A DNA stretch of 64,000 nucleotides from contig NC_081144.1 in the NCBI RefSeq assembly GCF_958295425.1, positions 8,121,186 to 8,185,185 on the forward strand, read 5' to 3'. Numbering within the stretch: position 1 is the first letter of the stretch; each line of letters starts with the position of its first letter. Positions 62,680 to 64,000 of the stretch are shown here, one piece after another. The DNA is from Solea solea. Taxonomy: Eukaryota > Chordata > Actinopteri > Pleuronectiformes > Soleidae. The notes beneath the pieces are model-generated. The model was not told the origin of the DNA and searched no databases. It worked only from the letters and a program-made list of their open reading frames with translations. Made by a program: the position numbers and the translations under genes.

Positions 62680-63723
62680 GTGGGAAGAACACACACACAC
62701 ACACACACACACATGCCTGTCAACAAGTTTACCAGCAAAACTTTCTTTTTCCATCTCCTCATATTTCCTCTTCCTTTTTTTTAATATACTCCACCGTGCA
62801 TCCTGCTCTGTGTTCCAGCACGGTGTAAAGCCTCAGGCATCTAAACTGTGTTTCCATAGTGGCGTTCCTCATTCAGAGCTCTTGTTGTCTGCCATAGCAA
62901 TTAGCAGTCTGTTATGTCTAGAATCACTGGGCTCACTGTGTTTTAACAGTGGCATATTACAGGGTCACTCTGACCGAGTCCATCAAGTGCACTAAATACA
63001 AATGGCTGGAGATACGCCTGTGTGTAGGTTTGACATACAAACACAGACATTACTTGGATATTTGATTGCACGTTTACTTCCAAACAGAATTACAAGAACT
63101 AATCCAATGACCATCAGTCAGTTCCTTACATACAATTTGATAATTAGATTTACTTCAACATACAGTATGTATGTATCTCCATGTCAATAAGCACTTAAAA
63201 TAATCCATCTGACAGGACTTATTGATGTAAAAAGGCCATTCGGGGTGATGCTGCTGTAATAGCTCTCTTGATGCCAATATTGCTTTCACATTACATTGCA
63301 AAGAGAATTGACCTATTTCTTTTCAACCCGGCTGAGTTTTTTTCAGTGATTGCTCATTGTGAGACCAGTTATGTCTCCCCGTAATATTGTACGGTCTTGG
63401 TTTTTAGCGCACTGAGGTCACTTATAGTGCGATCCGGTTTAGCGTTACGGAATTAGAATCGAGTTGAATCAAATTAATTTTTAATCATTCTGAGTCTAGT
63501 GAGTTGTTCCAACAGCTCAGAGCATTGCAAGGTCACAAGAGTCACTTGTAAATGACTACATATCACTTATCGTGTTTCATCTCTACTTCTGCCATTCTCG
63601 CTCATCACTCTCACCGTGGAATTGTGGCTCCTCTTTATCTTGTTTGTCGCCTTAAAGCTCTGGGTATTTGCCAGAGTTGTTGGCACTGACATGTGCTCTC
63701 TGTCCCGTTCTTGTGTCCTCCAG
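62680..63723 (+). other. plxna4: plxna4 intron between PSI2 and IPT1, 1,044 nt
   Basis: Donor GTGGGA (weak) to acceptor CCTCCAG after a good pyrimidine tract. A CA tract lies nine bases after the donor hexamer starts. Nothing else is recognised. Confidence 0.92.
62689..62715. repeat. plxna4: CA microsatellite next to the PSI2 exon donor
   Basis: About 13 AC units starting nine bases after the first base of a weak GTGGGA donor. Intronic CA repeats near donors are known to bind hnRNP L and change splicing in other genes; whether this one does is unknown. Confidence 0.9.
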
Positions 63724-63924
63724 GATTGTCCCCAGCTGGTGCGATCTGAGGAGATTCTGATCCCAGCAGGAGAGGTGAAGCCTATCACCCTGAAGGCCAA
63801 GAACCTGCCACAGCCTCAGTCTGGCCAGAGAGGCTACGAGTGTGTCCTCCACATCCAGGGGGTCAGTCACAGAGTTACTGCCCTGCGCTTCAACAGCTCG
63901 AGTGTGCAGTGTCAAAACAGCTCG
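63724..63924 (+). CDS. plxna4: Plexin-A4 exon: first IPT/TIG domain
   Basis: This 201-nt exon encodes 67 codons in phase 0 at both ends. It starts with [18 protein letters not shown], where the Cys closes PSI2, and runs into IPT1: [20 protein letters not shown], then [10 protein letters not shown] and VQCQNSS. IPT/TIG domains are immunoglobulin-like folds that form the stalk of the plexin ring. NLPQPQSGQ is a nearly invariant plexin-A motif; EEILIP.GEV suggests A4. Two sequons (N-S-S) are visible. The acceptor is CCTCCAG at 63723 and the donor GTAGGT at 63925. The next exon, outside the window, should start with the Tyr-rich continuation of IPT1. Confidence 0.96.
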
Positions 63925-64000
63925 GTAGGTTTGTTGTAATTGGCTTCTTTGTGTACACACATATATATAAAGTTTTATTTTAGTCGTTTATTATTTGAGT
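63925..64000 (+). other. plxna4: Start of next plxna4 intron (truncated by window end)
   Basis: The donor is GTAGGT; 76 nt of AT-rich intron follow to the end of the window. Confidence 0.9.

Noticed and set aside
63652..63960. - strand frame of 102 codons over the IPT1 exon
   Set aside because: It is the reverse-strand shadow of a real exon; the + strand has splice sites and conserved plexin motifs.

Overview
The window is nuclear DNA from a ray-finned (teleost-type) fish. It lies inside one large multi-exon gene on the + strand. Seven short exons, all with AG/GT boundaries and mutually compatible phases, join into one open reading frame of 309 residues. The frame runs, in order, through the end of a Sema domain, a first PSI domain, the linker after it, a second PSI domain and the start of the first IPT/TIG domain. 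This is the ectodomain of a class A plexin (semaphorin receptor). Compared with what I remember of the four vertebrate plexin-A proteins, the second PSI domain, the linker and the IPT1 start fit plexin-A4 best, so I call the gene plxna4. The subtype is from memory and not from an alignment.

Layout: 1-24676 is intron, its 5' end outside the window. Exons lie at 24677-24811, 47095-47195, 55205-55328, 58090-58243, 60749-60845, 62565-62679 and 63724-63924. The introns shrink downstream (about 22.3, 8.0, 2.8, 2.5, 1.7 and 1.0 kb). The coding start, the main Sema exon, the remaining IPT domains, the transmembrane segment and the cytoplasmic GAP domain are all outside the window. About 98.5% of the window is intron.

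The introns hold dispersed repeats. There are five copies of a tRNA-headed SINE-like element, one with a perfect 11-bp target-site duplication. There is a 418-bp TTAA-flanked element that looks like a piggyBac-type MITE, a 167-bp terminal-inverted-repeat element, and a foldback element with 62-bp arms. A (CA)n-linked repeat family is present in at least two copies. Many microsatellites occur, mainly CA/TG with some TCTA, CCAT and AT tracts. The SINE structure, the abundance of CA repeats and the plexin sequence support a teleost; I cannot name the species.

I found no second gene, RNA gene, CRISPR array, phage or operon-like structure. I found no convincing new biological system. The points most worth checking are intron-level: transposable-element insertions with clean boundaries, a paired-octamer palindrome, a weak splice donor next to a CA tract, and a short read-through that would end the protein right after the Sema domain.
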